From positions 1 through 32,795 of the forward strand of contig JAGCPH010000017.1 in assembly GCA_017645275.1 (NCBI GenBank): DNA of 32,795 nt, given 5' to 3'. A program made the translations under genes and the position numbers. The notes beneath the pieces are model-generated. The model saw nothing but the letters and a program-made list of their open reading frames with translations, had not been told where the DNA came from and ran no database searches. Source of the stretch: Bacteroidales bacterium (GTDB lineage Bacteria > Bacteroidota > Bacteroidia > Bacteroidales > F082). Positions 30,594 to 32,795 of the stretch are shown piece after piece (the stretch's first letter is position 1; each line of letters begins with the position of its first letter).

Positions 30594-31298
30594 ATGGATT
30601 TTTTTGACAAGTATAAGAAAAACTACATTGACAGGATTTGGAATGACATCAAGGCCAACGATTCATGGTCGGTTTTTAAGATAATGTCGGAATTTGTGAA
30701 CGGCTATGAGACTTTGGGCCGTATTGGACCATGTGTGGCCATCTTCGGTTCGGCGCGTATCGCTGAAGACAGTCCGTACTATCAGAAGGCGGTCGAGACG
30801 GGTGTGAAGCTTGTGGAGAAAGGTTTTGGTGTGATCACTGGTGGAGGTCCGGGCATCATGGAGGCTGGAAACAAAGGCGCACACATGGCGGGTGGCAAGA
30901 GCGTGGGACTTAACATTGTGCTACCACACGAACAACATTCGAATCCATATATCGATCAGGACAAGTCGATAAACTTTGACTATTTTTACATCCGTAAGAC
31001 GATGTTTACGCGTTATGCGCAAGGATTTATCGCATTTCCGGGCGGTTTCGGCACCCTTGACGAGTTGTCGGAGGCTCTCACGCTGATGCAGACCAACAAG
31101 ATTGCAAACTTCCCGATAGTGATGTTCGGCTCGGAGTTTTGGAATCCGCTCGTGAAATGGTTCCGCAGCACGCTCCTTAAAAACGGGATGATCAAAGAAG
31201 ATGACTTCGGCATCTTCCATGTGGTTGATGATGTTGACGAGGCTGTACGTATCATAGACGACTTCTACAAACACTACGAACTTAAACCTAACTTCTGA
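30594..31298 (+). CDS. LOG family protein (nucleotide 5'-monophosphate phosphoribohydrolase-like)
   Basis: 234 residues of the TIGR00730/LOG family. Characterised members (LOG, PpnN-like) remove the base from nucleoside monophosphates, including cytokinin ribotides. The nucleotide-binding segment GGGPGIMEA is at 83-91 and the family signature PGGFGTLDE at 149-157. No signal peptide. The substrate cannot be told from sequence; general nucleotide turnover is more likely than hormone metabolism in this organism. The stop codon TGA overlaps the ATG of the regulator gene (ATGA-type overlap), so both are translationally coupled. Confidence 0.92.
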   Translation: MDFFDKYKKNYIDRIWNDIKANDSWSVFKIMSEFVNGYETLGRIGPCVAIFGSARIAEDSPYYQKAVETGVKLVEKGFGVITGGGPGIMEAGNKGAHMAGGKSVGLNIVLPHEQHSNPYIDQDKSINFDYFYIRKTMFTRYAQGFIAFPGGFGTLDELSEALTLMQTNKIANFPIVMFGSEFWNPLVKWFRSTLLKNGMIKEDDFGIFHVVDDVDEAVRIIDDFYKHYELKPNF

Positions 31299-32446
31299 TG
31301 GCGCGGGTACTTATCATTGACGACGAGCCCGCCATCAGGCGGGCGATGTGTGGGATACTTGGCAACGAGGGATATACCACTGCCGAGGCGGCGTCAGCCG
31401 TCGAGGCAGTGCCTATGCTCAATGACAACGTGTTTGACGCCATTTTCTGTGACATCAAAATGCCGCAGATGGACGGGATAGAGTTTCTGGAAAAGGCGAA
31501 GACAATAACCGACACACCTATTATAATAATATCGGGTCACGGGACTATTGACATCGCGGTTGACGCGATAAAAAAAGGCGCTTATGACTTTATAGAGAAG
31601 CCTATCGACCTGAACAGAATGCTTATCACGCTACGTAACGCTTTGGACAAGAACCGTTTGTATAACGAGACGAAGATTTTAAGAAGCGCTGTTAGCAAGC
31701 AATACGAGATGATTGGTGCGGCTCCTGCAATGAACGAGCTCAACGACATGATTGGGCGTGTGGCGCCGACCAATGCGAGAGTCTTGATTCTGGGTGAGAA
31801 CGGCACCGGCAAGGAACTTGTGGCACGTCAGCTACATGAGATGAGTCCACGGTGCAACGGCCCCTTTGTGGAGGTGAACTGCGCTGCGATACCATCGGAA
31901 CTCATTGAGAGTCAGTTGTTTGGGCATGAGAAAGGCGCTTTTACTTCGGCAGTAAAACAGAAAAAAGGCGACTTCGAGCTTGCGGACAACGGCACTTTGT
32001 TTCTTGACGAGATTGGTGACATGAGTCTGGCGGCCCAGGCCAAGGTTTTGAGAGCGTTGCAGGAGAATAAAATCACACGTGTGGGAGGCGAGGAAGAGAT
32101 AAAAGTGGATGTGCGTGTCATTGCTGCGACCAACAAAAACCTACAGGAGGAGATTGCGAGAGGCAATTTCAGAGAAGATTTATACCATCGCATCAGCATG
32201 ATTATCATGAGGGTGCCGCCGTTGCGTGAGAGACTGGACGACATACCTTTATTAATTAATAGCTTTGTGGTGAAAGCCGCCAACGAGATGGGCAAGCCGA
32301 TACCTGTTTTCACTGAAAGTGCCATTTCGGAACTGAAAAAACAGCAGTGGACGGGCAATATCAGGGAGTTACAGAATGTGGTCGGACGTCTCGTAATCCT
32401 TTGTGGCTCAACTATTTCGGATGAAGATGTAAAAAAATACATCTAA
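31298..32446 (+). CDS. NtrC-type sigma-54 response regulator without DNA-binding domain
   Basis: 382 residues. The receiver domain (1-120) has D8-D9, phosphorylation site D52 (FCDIKMPQMDG) and K101. The AAA+ domain (about 137-370) has Walker A GENGTGKE (166-173), the sigma-54 contact loop GAFTSA at 213-218 (consensus GAFTGA) and Walker B GTLFLDEIG (232-240). The gene stops right after the lid (WTGNIRELQNVVGRLVI...), so the usual Fis-type helix-turn-helix is absent. I recall similar short regulators in other Bacteroidota, so this is probably a real form rather than a truncation. Without a helix-turn-helix it would activate sigma-54 RNA polymerase from solution, or via a partner. No sensor kinase is encoded in the window. 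It is coupled to the LOG gene. Confidence 0.9.
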   Translation: MARVLIIDDEPAIRRAMCGILGNEGYTTAEAASAVEAVPMLNDNVFDAIFCDIKMPQMDGIEFLEKAKTITDTPIIIISGHGTIDIAVDAIKKGAYDFIEKPIDLNRMLITLRNALDKNRLYNETKILRSAVSKQYEMIGAAPAMNELNDMIGRVAPTNARVLILGENGTGKELVARQLHEMSPRCNGPFVEVNCAAIPSELIESQLFGHEKGAFTSAVKQKKGDFELADNGTLFLDEIGDMSLAAQAKVLRALQENKITRVGGEEEIKVDVRVIAATNKNLQEEIARGNFREDLYHRISMIIMRVPPLRERLDDIPLLINSFVVKAANEMGKPIPVFTESAISELKKQQWTGNIRELQNVVGRLVILCGSTISDEDVKKYI

Positions 32447-32462
32447 ATTCGGAAATTTTTTG

Positions 32463-32470
32463 TACATTTG
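32463..32470 (+). promoter_or_regulatory. -7 box of ssrA
   Basis: TACATTTG followed by CA, matching TAnnTTTG. It gives a precursor with about 31 bases before the mature 5' end, to be removed by RNase P. Confidence 0.6.
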
Positions 32471-32505
32471 CACGCTTTTTTGAGGAATCAAAAAACATAA
32501 CATTT

Positions 32506-32795
32506 GGGGCTGACCGGTTTTGACAGCTTGTAGAAGGGTTATGTAAGCATACCGAGCCTTGCAGTGACGCTCGTAAATCTTGGCTGCAAAAAATTAATTG
32601 GCGAAAATACTTACGCTCTCGCTGCTTAATCGAAGCACAGTAGATTGAAGCTCAATCCTTTCACAAGGTGAGAGGACGAGACATCTCGCGGATGGAGACT
32701 CCCGATTCCGGTCCGACAACGAGGTGCTCAGCAATTTCGGGATAGCGACGCGGAAGCTCTGGCAACGTCGTGAAACTCAAGGAGATAAGGTTGCG
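32506..32795 (+). ncRNA. ssrA: tmRNA, 5' part (continues past window end)
   Basis: tmRNA rescues stalled ribosomes and tags their products for proteolysis. The mature 5' end GGGGCTGACCGGTTTTGACAG is recognisable as the acceptor-side half of the tRNA-like domain. The tag frame starts with the resume codon GGC at 32600 and reads GENTYALAA up to TAA at 32627-32629; B. thetaiotaomicron and P. gingivalis tags are of the same G-E-x-N/T-Y-ALAA type. The sequence after the tag contains pseudoknot-like complementary segments. The 3' half of the tRNA-like domain is beyond the window. Confidence 0.92.

Noticed and set aside
32440-32505. Truncated or frameshifted Fis domain after the NtrC-type regulator
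   Set aside because: No frame in this gap encodes a helix-turn-helix, and the space is occupied by the ssrA promoter.

Overview
The window is a chromosome segment from a member of the Bacteroidales (phylum Bacteroidota), probably an anaerobic gut- or rumen-type organism. The evidence is the Bacteroidota -7 promoter box (TAnnTTTG) in front of most transcription units, two secreted proteins with type IX secretion (T9SS) C-terminal sorting domains, a 2-oxoacid:ferredoxin oxidoreductase of the Bacteroides type, and a tmRNA whose tag reads GENTYALAA. The assignment below order level is not supported. Almost everything is housekeeping or cell-envelope content. I see no insertion sequence, phage, CRISPR array or toxin-antitoxin locus, and no gene-free stretch longer than 300 bases.

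Layout. 1-5 kb: 3' end of a GH2 glycosidase, a small 2[4Fe-4S] ferredoxin, then divergently korA-korB, then a flavin reductase-like gene. 5-8.7 kb: a T9SS-secreted tandem thioredoxin-like protein, a tail-anchored unknown and tilS. 8.8-10.9 kb: dsbD. 10.9-14.9 kb (minus strand): the operon lpxK-pnp-lpxH-M20 dipeptidase. 15-16.6 kb: a nif3-like gene and a coiled-coil zinc-ribbon gene. 16.6-19.3 kb (minus): a FadL/OmpP1-type outer-membrane protein and a Tyr/Trp/Pro-rich lipoprotein, separated by a 103-bp imperfect palindrome. 19.4-22.7 kb: proS, convergent with a DUF2807 lipoprotein and a PagL-like gene. 22.9-25.2 kb: mazG, cdsA and psd. 25.3-27.8 kb: a large T9SS protein with duplicated lectin-like domains. 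27.9-30.1 kb: a radical SAM protein and a DUF2027/Smr protein. 30.2-30.4 kb: tRNA-Arg(CCG), and opposite it tRNA-Gly(CCC)-tRNA-Val(TAC). 30.6-32.4 kb: a LOG-family gene overlapping an NtrC-type regulator that lacks a DNA-binding domain. 32.5 kb to the end: 5' part of ssrA.

How the genes work together. The envelope theme is strong. LpxH and LpxK make lipid A and a PagL-like protein may trim it. CdsA and Psd belong to phospholipid synthesis. DsbD delivers reducing power across the inner membrane, possibly to periplasmic or secreted thiol proteins such as the tandem redoxin. KorAB and the ferredoxin form a central electron-transfer pair.

The most unusual structure is a family of short tandem repeats at 27.8-30.6 kb. 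A 9-bp unit (ATGGGTCNN) occurs at four loci, including in frame inside the radical SAM gene and at two stop codons. An 8-bp unit (AACGAGAT and variants) sits at a nearly fixed distance (12-14 bases) upstream of three -7 boxes. Also notable are an in-frame perfect 20-bp palindrome in tilS and two genes whose start codons coincide with the predicted transcription start.
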